Below are positions 1 to 7,624 of a DNA stretch of 7,935 nucleotides, in pieces. The DNA comes from Acidobacteriota bacterium (GTDB lineage: Bacteria > Acidobacteriota > Vicinamibacteria > Vicinamibacterales > Vicinamibacteraceae): NCBI GenBank assembly GCA_023418055.1, contig JAEZDP010000496.1:1-7935 (forward strand), given 5' to 3'. The translations under genes and the position numbers were made by a program. Position 1 is the stretch's first letter; every line of letters starts with the position of its first letter. The notes under the pieces are model-generated. The model worked only from the letters and a program-made list of their open reading frames with translations, was not told where the DNA came from and did not search any database.

Positions 1-486
1 GTGAGCGTCGGCTCGACACCTTCGGCCGAGGCGAGCATGACGCAGCCGCAGGTCACCGAGGTGCGGCCCGGCAACTACGTGTTCTGCGACCGCACGCAGG
101 TGGGGCTCGGGGCGGCCACCTGGGACGACTGCGCCCTCACCATCGTCGCCACCGTGGTGTCGTCAGGCGAGGACCGGCTGATCTTCGACTGCGGCAGCAA
201 GGTGCTGTCGTCGGACGGCGCACGAGGGTTCATGCCGACGCCCGGCTTCGGCGTGGTGCTGGACGGCGAGGGCCGGCCGGACGAGTCGCTGCTCATCGAG
301 CGCCTGTCGGAAGAGCACGCCACGGTGCGGGTGACGGGAGGGACGCGGCTCCGCCTCGGGTCGCGGGTGCGCATCGTGCCCAACCACGCGTGCGTGGTCG
401 CCAACCTCACCGATGCCTACGTGCTTGCCGAAGGCGACGAGGTGGTCGGCACGCTGCCGGTGGCGGCGCGCGGACGGGTCGTCTGA
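1..486 (+). CDS. D-threonine aldolase / D-serine dehydratase family PLP enzyme, C-terminal part (5' truncated)
   Basis: The frame is open from the window edge, so the first GTG is probably an internal valine. Family members are about 370 residues, so these 161 are roughly the last 40 to 45 percent. Visible are the GSTPSA segment (residues 4-9), which in this fold III family contributes to PLP phosphate binding, then TEVRPGNYVF (19-28), then the D-serine dehydratase-like C-terminal domain (about 45-150). That domain holds an H-x-C pair (His129, Cys131, in PNHACVV) matching the His/Cys metal ligands known in D-serine dehydratase. Members cleave D-threonine to glycine and acetaldehyde, dehydrate D-serine, or act as 3-hydroxy-D-aspartate aldolases; this fragment cannot decide between them. 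The next gene, 28 bases downstream on the same strand, is a microcompartment shell gene, so the enzyme may be shell-associated. The family call is firm and the substrate is open. Confidence 0.88.
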   Translation: MSVGSTPSAEASMTQPQVTEVRPGNYVFCDRTQVGLGAATWDDCALTIVATVVSSGEDRLIFDCGSKVLSSDGARGFMPTPGFGVVLDGEGRPDESLLIERLSEEHATVRVTGGTRLRLGSRVRIVPNHACVVANLTDAYVLAEGDEVVGTLPVAARGRVV

Positions 487-499
487 CGCCGGCCGGTGG

Positions 500-505
500 T
501 AACAT
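500..505 (+). promoter_or_regulatory. Candidate -10 element (TAACAT) for a near-leaderless BMC-H transcript
   Basis: TAACAT fits the TAnnnT pattern of a bacterial -10 box in otherwise GC-rich DNA. It ends 9 bases before the ATG at 515, so transcription would begin within a few bases of the start codon. No Shine-Dalgarno sequence is seen before that ATG, and no convincing -35 box lies 16-18 bases upstream. The gene could instead be read only from the upstream enzyme's transcript. Confidence 0.35.
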
Positions 506-514
506 CCCTCCGTC

Positions 515-805
515 ATGACGCCCCGTACCGACGTCGGCGAGGCCCTCGGCCTCATCGAGACCCGAGGCCTTGTCGGCATGGTCGAAGCCACCGACGCCAT
601 GCTCAAGACGGCCAACGTGGTCTTCGTGGGGTGGCAGAAGGTGGACGCCGGACTCGTGACCTCGATCGTCCGCGGTGACGTCGCGGCAGTGAAGGCGGCC
701 ACCGACGCCGGCGCCGCGGCCGCACGACGGGTCGGCGAACTCGTGGGCGTCCATGTCATTCCGCGTCCAGCCGACGACGTCGAGCAGATCTTCCCGATCG
801 CCTGA
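515..805 (+). CDS. BMC-H bacterial microcompartment shell protein (PduA/EutM/CcmK-like)
   Basis: This 96-residue protein is one complete BMC domain of the usual hexamer-forming size. Hallmarks in order are ALGLIETRGLVGMVEA (10-25), the edge lysine in DAMLK (Lys31), the pore loop KVDAGL (42-47), IVRGDVAAVKAATDAG (51-66) and HVIPRP (80-85), whose arginine (Arg84) packs against the edge lysine of the neighbouring hexamer in known shells. Such hexamers tile the facets of protein organelles and let small metabolites through a central pore. The pore loop is unusual: an Asp-Ala pair stands where PduA-type proteins have Gly-Ser, which would place acidic groups near the pore. The ATG start at 515 gives the canonical N terminus, although no Shine-Dalgarno sequence precedes it. 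The gene follows the PLP enzyme by 28 bases and converges with the kinase gene, with 17 bases between stops. It is probably the last gene of a locus lying upstream. Confidence 0.96.
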   Translation: MTPRTDVGEALGLIETRGLVGMVEATDAMLKTANVVFVGWQKVDAGLVTSIVRGDVAAVKAATDAGAAAARRVGELVGVHVIPRPADDVEQIFPIA

Positions 806-822
806 GGGGCCGCCACTGCGGG

Positions 823-3291
<2,469 letters not shown>

Positions 3292-3318
3292 GTGCTGGAG
3301 TCCGCCGTGGCGGGCGGG

Positions 3319-3642
3319 TTACCTCGACGTCAGCACGGCCGTGCCGCTGGCCGACACCATCAGCATGCTGCCGCCCTGGCCGATCGTCTCGTAGTCGAGG
3401 TCCACGCCGACGACCGCGTTGGCGCCGAGCGACGCCGCCTGCTGTGCCATCTCCTGGATGGCCAGGTCCTTGGCCTTCCGCAACTCGTTCTCGTAGGCTG
3501 CCGACCGGCCGCCGACGATGTCGCGGATGCCGGCGAAGAGGTCGCGGAAGATGTTGGCGCCGAGGATGGCTTCACCGGTGACCAGGCCCAGGTACTTCAC
3601 GATGGGCTGGCCTTCGAGTGTCGGCGTGGTCGTCACGAGCAT
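3319..3642 (-). CDS. UPF0145 / YbjQ family protein
   Basis: This 107-residue protein has the typical YbjQ length and pattern: an N-terminal strand region ending in GEAILGANIFRD (23-34), then DIVGGRSAAYENEL (41-54), a helix rich in Ala, Lys and Gln (55-71), and ASLGANAVVGVDLDYE (69-84) followed by Gly/Ser-rich C-terminal strands. The family forms small pentameric assemblies and is often labelled a heavy-metal-binding domain, but its cellular role is not established. The ATG at 3642 is supported by a strong Shine-Dalgarno sequence 9 bases upstream. The gene has its own extended -10 element directly after the preceding pterin dehydratase gene, which suggests independent expression as well as possible read-through into the kinase gene. 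Confidence 0.94.
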   Translation of the reverse strand: MLVTTTPTLEGQPIVKYLGLVTGEAILGANIFRDLFAGIRDIVGGRSAAYENELRKAKDLAIQEMAQQAASLGANAVVGVDLDYETIGQGGSMLMVSASGTAVLTSR

Positions 3643-3651
3643 GCGGTCTCG

Positions 3652-3657
3652 CTCCTT
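3652..3657 (-). promoter_or_regulatory. Ribosome binding site of the UPF0145 gene
   Basis: On the minus strand this reads AAGGAG, ending 9 bases before the ATG at 3642. It is one of the best Shine-Dalgarno matches in the window and contrasts with the missing or weak sites before the kinase, glycine oxidase and BMC-H genes. Confidence 0.75.
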
Positions 3658-3674
3658 CCCGGAAAAGAGGCGCG

Positions 3675-3683
3675 ACTATATCA
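3675..3683 (-). promoter_or_regulatory. Extended -10 promoter element of the UPF0145 gene
   Basis: The minus strand reads TGATATAGT, matching the extended -10 form TGnTATAnT. The first three bases are also the TGA stop codon of the pterin dehydratase gene. No clear -35 box is seen, as is common for extended -10 promoters. The predicted transcription start near 3668 would give a leader of about 26 bases containing the Shine-Dalgarno site. Confidence 0.55.
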
Positions 3684-3986
3684 CTTGTCCGGCACCACGA
3701 CGGGGGCGGCCAGACGTTCGGCCATCACCGCGCCGTCGATGTCCTTCTGGGTGACGCCGCCAGCCGTATGCGTCCAGTAGCGCACGGTCAGCCGGCGATA
3801 TTCGAGCAGCAGATCTGGATGGTGATCGGCGGCTTCCGCATCGAACGCGATGCGCAGCAGCAGGGCGACGGCGTCCGGAAAGCTCGGCGCCGTGAACGCC
3901 TTCTCGATGACGTGTTCCCTCTGCGACCACCCGGGCAGTCGGCTCAGGGCCGCGGCCAGTTGCGCCTCGTCGAGTCTGTCGGACAT
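3681..3986 (-). CDS. Pterin-4a-carbinolamine (4a-hydroxytetrahydrobiopterin) dehydratase
   Basis: This 101-residue protein matches the whole pterin carbinolamine dehydratase signature: Glu51, three residues, His55-His56-Pro57, five residues, Tyr63, nine residues, His73, eight residues, Asp82. The histidines are the known active-site residues. The enzyme dehydrates 4a-hydroxytetrahydropterin, recycling the cofactor of aromatic amino acid hydroxylases. No such hydroxylase is in this window, so the partner reaction is unknown. The ATG at 3986 gives the normal family length. The stretch GGGTGA a few bases upstream may be a weak Shine-Dalgarno site. Only 11 bases separate it from the stop of the glycine oxidase gene, so the two are probably translated from one mRNA. 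Confidence 0.95.
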   Translation of the reverse strand: MSDRLDEAQLAAALSRLPGWSQREHVIEKAFTAPSFPDAVALLLRIAFDAEAADHHPDLLLEYRRLTVRYWTHTAGGVTQKDIDGAVMAERLAAPVVVPDK

Positions 3987-3997
3987 GTCGCTTCACC

Positions 3998-5104
3998 CTA
4001 CATGCCGAGCCGGGCGGGATGCACGGCCTCGGGAATGGCCTCCTCGCGTCCGAGGACGAGGTTCGTGACGAGCCTCGCTGTGAGCGGCGCCAGCAGGATG
4101 CCGTTGCGGTAGTGGCCTGTCGCATAGACGAGCGCGGGCCATCGACTCGACGGGCCGATGAGCGGGAGTCCGTCGGGCGAGTTCGGCCGCAGCCCCACCC
4201 GCACCTCCGAGAAGCTGGCAGCCGCCAGCGACGGCACGAGGGCCTGTGAAGCGAGCGACAGCGCGGTGACCCCGGCCAGCGTCGCACGCTGTTCGAAGCC
4301 CACGTCTTCGACGGTGGCGCCGACGAGCAATTCGTCGCCCCATGGCACGAGGTAACACGACTCGCCCCAGAGCACACGCCGCACCGGCGGGCCTGACGTG
4401 TGCAGGCGCAGCAGTTGCCCGCGGATGGGATGTGTGGGCACGGGCGGATGCCCGGCGAGCGGCAGCGTGATGGACCAGGCCCCCGAGGTCACCACCACAG
4501 TGCGCGCGCTGTGCGAGCCGGAATGCGTGTCCACGCGGAACCCGGTGCCCTCGGTGCGCACCCGCACGACACGCTCCGGCTGGGCGAATCGCGCGCCGCG
4601 ATGGACGGCCGCCAGGCGCAGCGTGTCCACCAGGTCACGGACGTGCACCGTCCCGTGTACCGGCACGAACAGGCCTGCCTGCTGCTCGTCGGACACGAGC
4701 GGCTCGAGGTCGCGTAGCCGCGCGCCAGTCGCAAGCTCGCACGGCACGCCCTGCGCGGAGAGCCTCGCCGCCACATCGGCCAGGTGCGCGGCGCCGGCGT
4801 CGCTCGACGCCACCTCCAGCGTGCCGTCACGGGCATACGGCACGTCGAAGCCCGCGTCGCTGCGCACCATGCCGACAAACGTGTCCCAGAGGTCGAGGCT
4901 CGCGACGCCGAGCGCCTGCAGCGGGCTGCCGGGTGTCGCCTCGATGTGCGGCGCCAGCACCCCGGCCGAGGCCTGTGACGCGCCAGCGCCAGGCGTGCTC
5001 GCATCCAGCACCAGCACCGACGCCCCCTCGCGCGCCAGCCCGTGCGCCACCGCACAGCCGATGACACCGGCACCAATCACGAGGATGTCGGGATGGCTCG
5101 CCAC
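3998..5104 (-). CDS. thiO: Glycine oxidase ThiO-like FAD-dependent amine oxidoreductase
   Basis: The protein has 368 residues, the usual size for DAO-family glycine oxidases. An N-terminal FAD-binding Rossmann motif GAGVIG (11-16) ends in an acidic residue (Asp34 in VLVLDA). ASAGVLAPH (46-53) follows. YLVPWGDELLVGAT (251-264), VGLRPNSPDGLPLIG (303-317) and GHYRNGILLAP (330-340) are typical ThiO blocks; Arg306 and Arg333 are candidates for substrate carboxylate and FAD contacts. Glycine oxidase turns glycine into glyoxylate, ammonia and peroxide, and in thiamine synthesis supplies iminoacetate for the thiazole. No thiG or thiS gene is nearby, so sarcosine or other small amino acids remain possible substrates. 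The start is GTG at 5104, placing the dinucleotide motif at the expected distance. No Shine-Dalgarno site is seen, but a -10-like box lies just upstream. Confidence 0.9.
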   Translation of the reverse strand: MASHPDILVIGAGVIGCAVAHGLAREGASVLVLDASTPGAGASQASAGVLAPHIEATPGSPLQALGVASLDLWDTFVGMVRSDAGFDVPYARDGTLEVASSDAGAAHLADVAARLSAQGVPCELATGARLRDLEPLVSDEQQAGLFVPVHGTVHVRDLVDTLRLAAVHRGARFAQPERVVRVRTEGTGFRVDTHSGSHSARTVVVTSGAWSITLPLAGHPPVPTHPIRGQLLRLHTSGPPVRRVLWGESCYLVPWGDELLVGATVEDVGFEQRATLAGVTALSLASQALVPSLAAASFSEVRVGLRPNSPDGLPLIGPSSRWPALVYATGHYRNGILLAPLTARLVTNLVLGREEAIPEAVHPARLGM

Positions 5105-5110
5105 GTCGTC

Positions 5111-5116
5111 AGTCTA
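5111..5116 (-). promoter_or_regulatory. Candidate -10 element (TAGACT) for a leaderless thiO transcript
   Basis: The minus strand reads TAGACT, a TAnnnT match, ending 6 bases before the GTG at 5104. Transcription would then start at or next to the start codon. There is no Shine-Dalgarno sequence in the 23-base gap after the lipoprotein gene. No good -35 box is visible, so this remains a candidate. Confidence 0.35.
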
Positions 5117-5127
5117 TCCCGGCAGGG

Positions 5128-5898
5128 TCAGCGGCGCGGCAGATCGCGAAACCGCCCCTGGAATGCGTAATCGACGACGAACGCACCTGCGGCGTCGAGG
5201 CGGTCGGCGGCAAGGCGGAACGCACCGGTGATGGTCTGCAGCGAGGGGTCGTAGGATGCCCGGAACGACGAGACCGTCAGACGACGTGACGGGGGTGTGC
5301 CCACGCCTGGTACGGAGGCGCTGGCACCCTCGAGCAGGAGGGAGTCGATGTCGTCGACTTGACCTTGGACCGTGACGACGACTTGCGGCTCGAGCCCGTC
5401 CACCAGCGTGCCGGTCACGACCGGACCCGTCTGCGTGAGCACGAGCGTGAGCGGGGCACGCAGCGCTTCGGCCGGCGTGCCGGGCGTGCACACGACTGCC
5501 GCGGATGACGGCGCGCAGGTCGGTTGATCTCGCGAGAGCGCCCCCGTCCACGTGCCCGAGAAGTCTGGCACCACGCGCAGCGCCACCTGTCCGCTGGCCG
5601 ATCCTGTGGAGGCGGTGATGGTGGCACGTCCGGCGCGACGGGCCGTGACGAGCCCGCCGCCCGAGACCGACGCCACCGAGGCGTCGCTGCTCGTCCACGT
5701 CACGGTGGGAGCCGCTGTCCCCTGCGTCGCCACAACCAATTGCGTCGTATCGCCCGAACGCAACGTGGGCGCAGGCGCGGTCACCTGCAGCGACCCGGAC
5801 GGTGCGGTCGGGGTAGGCGTCGATTCGCAGGCCAGTGACACGCACAGCAAGGCGAGCGACAGTGACACGGCCAGGTGGCGGAGCGGACGACGACACAT
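5128..5898 (-). CDS. BIG2 (bacterial Ig-like) domain protein, probable lipoprotein
   Basis: Starting at the ATG at 5898 gives 256 residues beginning with a short basic stretch, a hydrophobic helix (about 8-22) and a cysteine at 24 in VSLAC. This resembles a lipoprotein signal, although the lipobox is imperfect (Ser-Leu-Ala before Cys). The next part (about 36-109) is a group 2 bacterial Ig-like domain ending in the typical VASVSGGGLVTARRAGRATI run. The C-terminal part (about 112-256) begins FSGTWTG and contains LTLVLTQTGPVVTGTL (150-165), a beta-rich pattern I cannot assign; Cys128 and Cys137 could form a disulfide. The role is unknown; a surface or periplasmic binding or adhesion function is possible. 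The reading frame stays open 91 codons further upstream, but that extension lacks a signal peptide at its own start, overlaps the divergent gene and is not credible. Confidence 0.82.
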   Translation of the reverse strand: MCRRPLRHLAVSLSLALLCVSLACESTPTPTAPSGSLQVTAPAPTLRSGDTTQLVVATQGTAAPTVTWTSSDASVASVSGGGLVTARRAGRATITASTGSASGQVALRVVPDFSGTWTGALSRDQPTCAPSSAAVVCTPGTPAEALRAPLTLVLTQTGPVVTGTLVDGLEPQVVVTVQGQVDDIDSLLLEGASASVPGVGTPPSRRLTVSSFRASYDPSLQTITGAFRLAADRLDAAGAFVVDYAFQGRFRDLPRR

Positions 5899-5913
5899 GG
5901 GCGGCACGTCGCG

Positions 5914-5942
5914 ACTGTAGCAAGATGTCAGCGGCGTGGGAA
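5914..5942 (-). promoter_or_regulatory. Candidate promoter of the BIG2 lipoprotein gene
   Basis: The minus strand carries TTCCCA (5937-5942) and TACAGT (5914-5919) separated by 17 bases, matching four of six and four of six consensus positions. The -10 box ends 15 bases before the ATG at 5898, so the leader would be only about 8 bases; no Shine-Dalgarno sequence is present. The site overlaps the start region of the divergent gene. Confidence 0.45.
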
Positions 5943-5950
5943 AGGGACGC

Positions 5951-6550
5951 GTGACGATCGTCGAGCACAAGGTGACACGCGCACGCGTGGAGGCCTCCGT
6001 GCGTGACGCCAAGTTCCCCGGCCACGACCCGGCGCGGTGGGCGCTGCCGCTCGTGGCGCTGGCCGACCAGCGTGCCGGCGGCGTGTGGACGCTACAGGCA
6101 TTCGACCTCGACGCAGCGGCTGCCCTCTGGCTGCCGGCCCATGCGGGCGAGCCGTGCCACGGCGACACCATGCAGCTCGGCGGTGCGCCGGATGACGACG
6201 GAACGAACGCGCCGCAGGGGATGGCGCTCGGCGACGCGACAGCCTGGCTGCGTGCGCACCAGGACGCCTACCGCGCGGCGAATGCGTCGTGCTGGGCGCG
6301 CATAACCACCGCGCGGGACACCTCGTGGGAGCCGCTCGTGGTGGCGCCGTTCGGCGTCGGCGACAGAACGGGGCCGCCAGGCACGCCGCTGGTCGTCATC
6401 GACGGGCTGCACCGGGCCTTGGGCTGGGCCTTGGGCTGGGCCCTGGGCCAGGGCCGGGGTGCGGCCGTCAGCGAGCCGACGCTGCTCGCCTTCGTCGCTG
6501 GGGCCCCTATCGGCATGGCGGACACGGCCGACGCGCGGGGCATCGACTAA
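5951..6550 (+). CDS. Uncharacterised soluble protein with Asp-Gly-Leu-His-Arg motif
   Basis: The gene encodes 199 residues from the GTG at 5951, which has GAAAGGGA a few bases upstream; a GTG at 5936 would add five residues. It has no signal peptide or membrane helix. The most telling part is VVIDGLHRALGW (149-160), preceded by DATAWLRAHQDAYRAANASCWARI (95-118) and followed near the C terminus by LLAFVAGAP. From memory this layout resembles actinobacterial proteins annotated DUF6309, but I could not verify that. The D-G-x-H-R core also recalls the ParB/sulfiredoxin fold. Strong G/C at third codon positions supports coding. An in-frame 12-base repeat follows the motif. The gene is divergent from the lipoprotein gene and converges with the next gene, with 3 bases between stops. 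No function is proposed. Confidence 0.75.
   Translation: MTIVEHKVTRARVEASVRDAKFPGHDPARWALPLVALADQRAGGVWTLQAFDLDAAAALWLPAHAGEPCHGDTMQLGGAPDDDGTNAPQGMALGDATAWLRAHQDAYRAANASCWARITTARDTSWEPLVVAPFGVGDRTGPPGTPLVVIDGLHRALGWALGWALGQGRGAAVSEPTLLAFVAGAPIGMADTADARGID
6416..6451 (+). repeat. In-frame 12-base tandem repeat (three units)
   Basis: Units at 6416-6427 and 6428-6439 are identical (GCCTTGGGCTGG), and 6440-6451 differs at three positions. They encode Ala-Leu-Gly-Trp, Ala-Leu-Gly-Trp and Ala-Leu-Gly-Gln directly after the DGLHR motif. The repeat keeps the frame, so unit changes would lengthen or shorten a helix without breaking the protein. Confidence 0.9.
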
Positions 6551-6553
6551 CGG

Positions 6554-7345
6554 TCAGTTGTCCGGCGTCCGACGGCCGCGTGCGACCCCTGGCGTCGAGG
6601 CGTTCGACGCAGAGCCGCCGGAGCGTGCCACTCCAGGCGTCCGCGATGGCGGGGACGCGGCGCGCGGCGTGTCTGTTGCGCCTCGGTCTCGACCTTCGCG
6701 TGCGGATGGCGGGGTGCGAGGGCCGACCTCCCCCGGGTGAAACCCCGGCCCGGTCCTGCGGATGCTGTCGACTGTGGGGGTGGTGCCGCGCGCGACTCCG
6801 GCCGTCGAGGGATCGCCTGTCTCCCTCCCACGCTTGACGCCAGGCACGTCGGGAGGCAGGTGGCGCCTCCGGTCGTCCCGGTCAGGCCCGAACCTGCCCG
6901 TACCATGCCTGCCACGCCGCGGCGGTGCGACATACACGGGCACGGGCACGGCGACGACATGGGACTCGTGGTGAACGTCGGAGCCGCCAGCCCATGTTGT
7001 GAACGAGTGGTCCAGCGGAGATGCGCTTGTGCTGTGCGGGACGGTCGGCGTCGTCTCGACGGCGCCCGCGTCCTCGTTTAGCGGGGCGGCTTCGACCGTC
7101 CGGCCGGCGCGGACGAGCGCCGCCAACACGCGACCCGAGAGGCCTTCGGCACGCAGGTCGAGCAGGTCGGCGTGCGACACGTCGAACGGCCCGCCATCCA
7201 CCTCGATGAGAGCCACCAGCACGTCATCGTCCAGCCCCGCGCGATGGAGTTCGACCAAGTCGCGTGTGGTGAGATCTCCCGCGTGCGCAAGTACCGGCGC
7301 GACGAGAAGGGGCAGCGTCAGGACGAACCGACGTAACCAGGCCAT
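6554..7345 (-). CDS. Secreted low-complexity protein with duplicated helical segment
   Basis: The 263-residue product begins with a clear Sec signal peptide (1-22, ending VLAHA). A globular part (about 25-82) holds two similar segments: TRDLVELHRAGLDDDVLVALIE (27-48) and HADLLDLRAEGLSGRVLAALVR (58-79). Each has the form D-L-x-x-L-x-x-x-G-L followed by V-L-x-A-L, so a short helical unit was duplicated. Then come a Ser/Thr/His-rich stretch, a valine/proline segment (VAVPVPVYVAPP, 131-142) and a disordered tail rich in Arg, Gly, Pro and Thr with three copies of T-(P/A)-G-V-A-R. The ATG at 7345 has GGAGG 4 bases upstream. The basic tail suggests binding to an acidic polymer or cell-wall material, but that is inference. 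I do not recognise the family. Confidence 0.78.
   Translation of the reverse strand: MAWLRRFVLTLPLLVAPVLAHAGDLTTRDLVELHRAGLDDDVLVALIEVDGGPFDVSHADLLDLRAEGLSGRVLAALVRAGRTVEAAPLNEDAGAVETTPTVPHSTSASPLDHSFTTWAGGSDVHHESHVVAVPVPVYVAPPRRGRHGTGRFGPDRDDRRRHLPPDVPGVKRGRETGDPSTAGVARGTTPTVDSIRRTGPGFHPGEVGPRTPPSAREGRDRGATDTPRAASPPSRTPGVARSGGSASNASTPGVARGRRTPDN
6578..6810 (-). repeat. Dispersed degenerate repeats encoding T-(P/A)-G-V-A-R
   Basis: Three copies of about 21-23 bases lie at 6578-6600, 6623-6643 and 6788-6810. They encode residues around 181-187, 236-242 and 251-257 of the secreted protein: TAGVARG, TPGVARS and TPGVARG. The DNA has drifted more than the peptide, so the peptide motif may be under selection. 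Confidence 0.7.
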
Positions 7346-7349
7346 GGTG

Positions 7350-7354
7350 CCTCC
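7350..7354 (-). promoter_or_regulatory. Ribosome binding site of the secreted low-complexity protein
   Basis: The minus strand reads GGAGG, ending 4 bases before the ATG at 7345. The sequence is a perfect Shine-Dalgarno core with rather tight spacing, and it fixes the start that yields the signal peptide. Confidence 0.65.
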
Positions 7355-7594
7355 AGAGCCACCCTGTGCAAGTCGCTCGCCAGCACGCGGTCTCGGCCGT
7401 CAGGTGTTCCCCGCTGTCCTGTCCGGTGACGTTGGGAGCAGTGCTGTGTCCTGTGGAGGACGCCGGTGTCCTGCATTCGGGGCGGAGTGCCGGGTGTTGC
7501 GGGGTGACAGGACGTTGGACCACCAGATCTCGTGGTGTGTGGTCGGCTCGAAGGGCTGGGGTCGCGGCACGTCGTTTGCTATGGAAGTCGGAGG

Positions 7595-7607
7595 CCTCGC
7601 ACCGAGG
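7595..7607 (+). other. Short hairpin just upstream of a ribosome binding site
   Basis: CCTCG (7595-7599) and CGAGG (7603-7607) pair perfectly around a 3-base loop. The hairpin ends 2 bases before the GGGAG ribosome binding site of the gene at 7625, and the 8-base palindrome GAGGCCTC (7591-7598) overlaps it. It could influence translation of that gene, but such short GC stems also arise by chance here. Confidence 0.3.
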
Positions 7608-7609
7608 TC

Positions 7610-7614
7610 GGGAG
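7610..7614 (+). promoter_or_regulatory. Ribosome binding site of the anchored Ala/Pro-rich protein
   Basis: GGGAG lies 10 bases before the ATG at 7625. It supports that start, which opens directly into a membrane helix. Confidence 0.5.
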
Positions 7615-7624
7615 CTGACAGACC

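Larger units (their letters stand above)
7346..7624. other. Non-coding divergent intergenic region with GTCCTGT motifs
   Basis: These 279 bases separate two divergent genes, and I see no convincing gene or RNA in them. GTCCTGT occurs at 7416-7422 and 7448-7454, GTCCTGC at 7468-7474, and the reverse complement ACAGGAC at 7507-7513. Copies at 7416-7423 and 7506-7513 form an 8-base inverted pair. AGGAC (7457-7461) faces GTCCT (7468-7472) across 6 bases, and CACCA (7521-7525) faces TGGTG (7533-7537). These could be operator sites serving one or both flanking promoters. No good -35/-10 pair was found. Confidence 0.4.

Noticed and set aside
1..3. GTG at the first base as a true start codon
   Set aside because: The family has more than 200 residues before this point, and the GSTPSA motif follows immediately, so the gene must begin upstream of the window.
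810..821. Hairpin CCGC-CACT-GCGG between the convergent shell and kinase genes as a terminator
   Set aside because: The stem has only 4 pairs and no T-rich run follows on either strand; such short stems are expected by chance at this GC content.
3302..3313. Hairpin CCGCC-GT-GGCGG between the UPF0145 and kinase genes
   Set aside because: The two-base loop is too tight, no T run follows, and the genes are co-directional; it is not supported as a terminator or attenuator.
4398..5231. A 277-codon open frame on the + strand opposite thiO
   Set aside because: It is antisense to a well-supported glycine oxidase, has a Ser/Arg/Thr-rich composition and shows no domain.
5899..6171. N-terminal extension of the BIG2 lipoprotein frame by 91 codons
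   Set aside because: It would bury the signal peptide inside the protein, cover the predicted promoter and overlap the divergent gene, whose codon use fits coding better.
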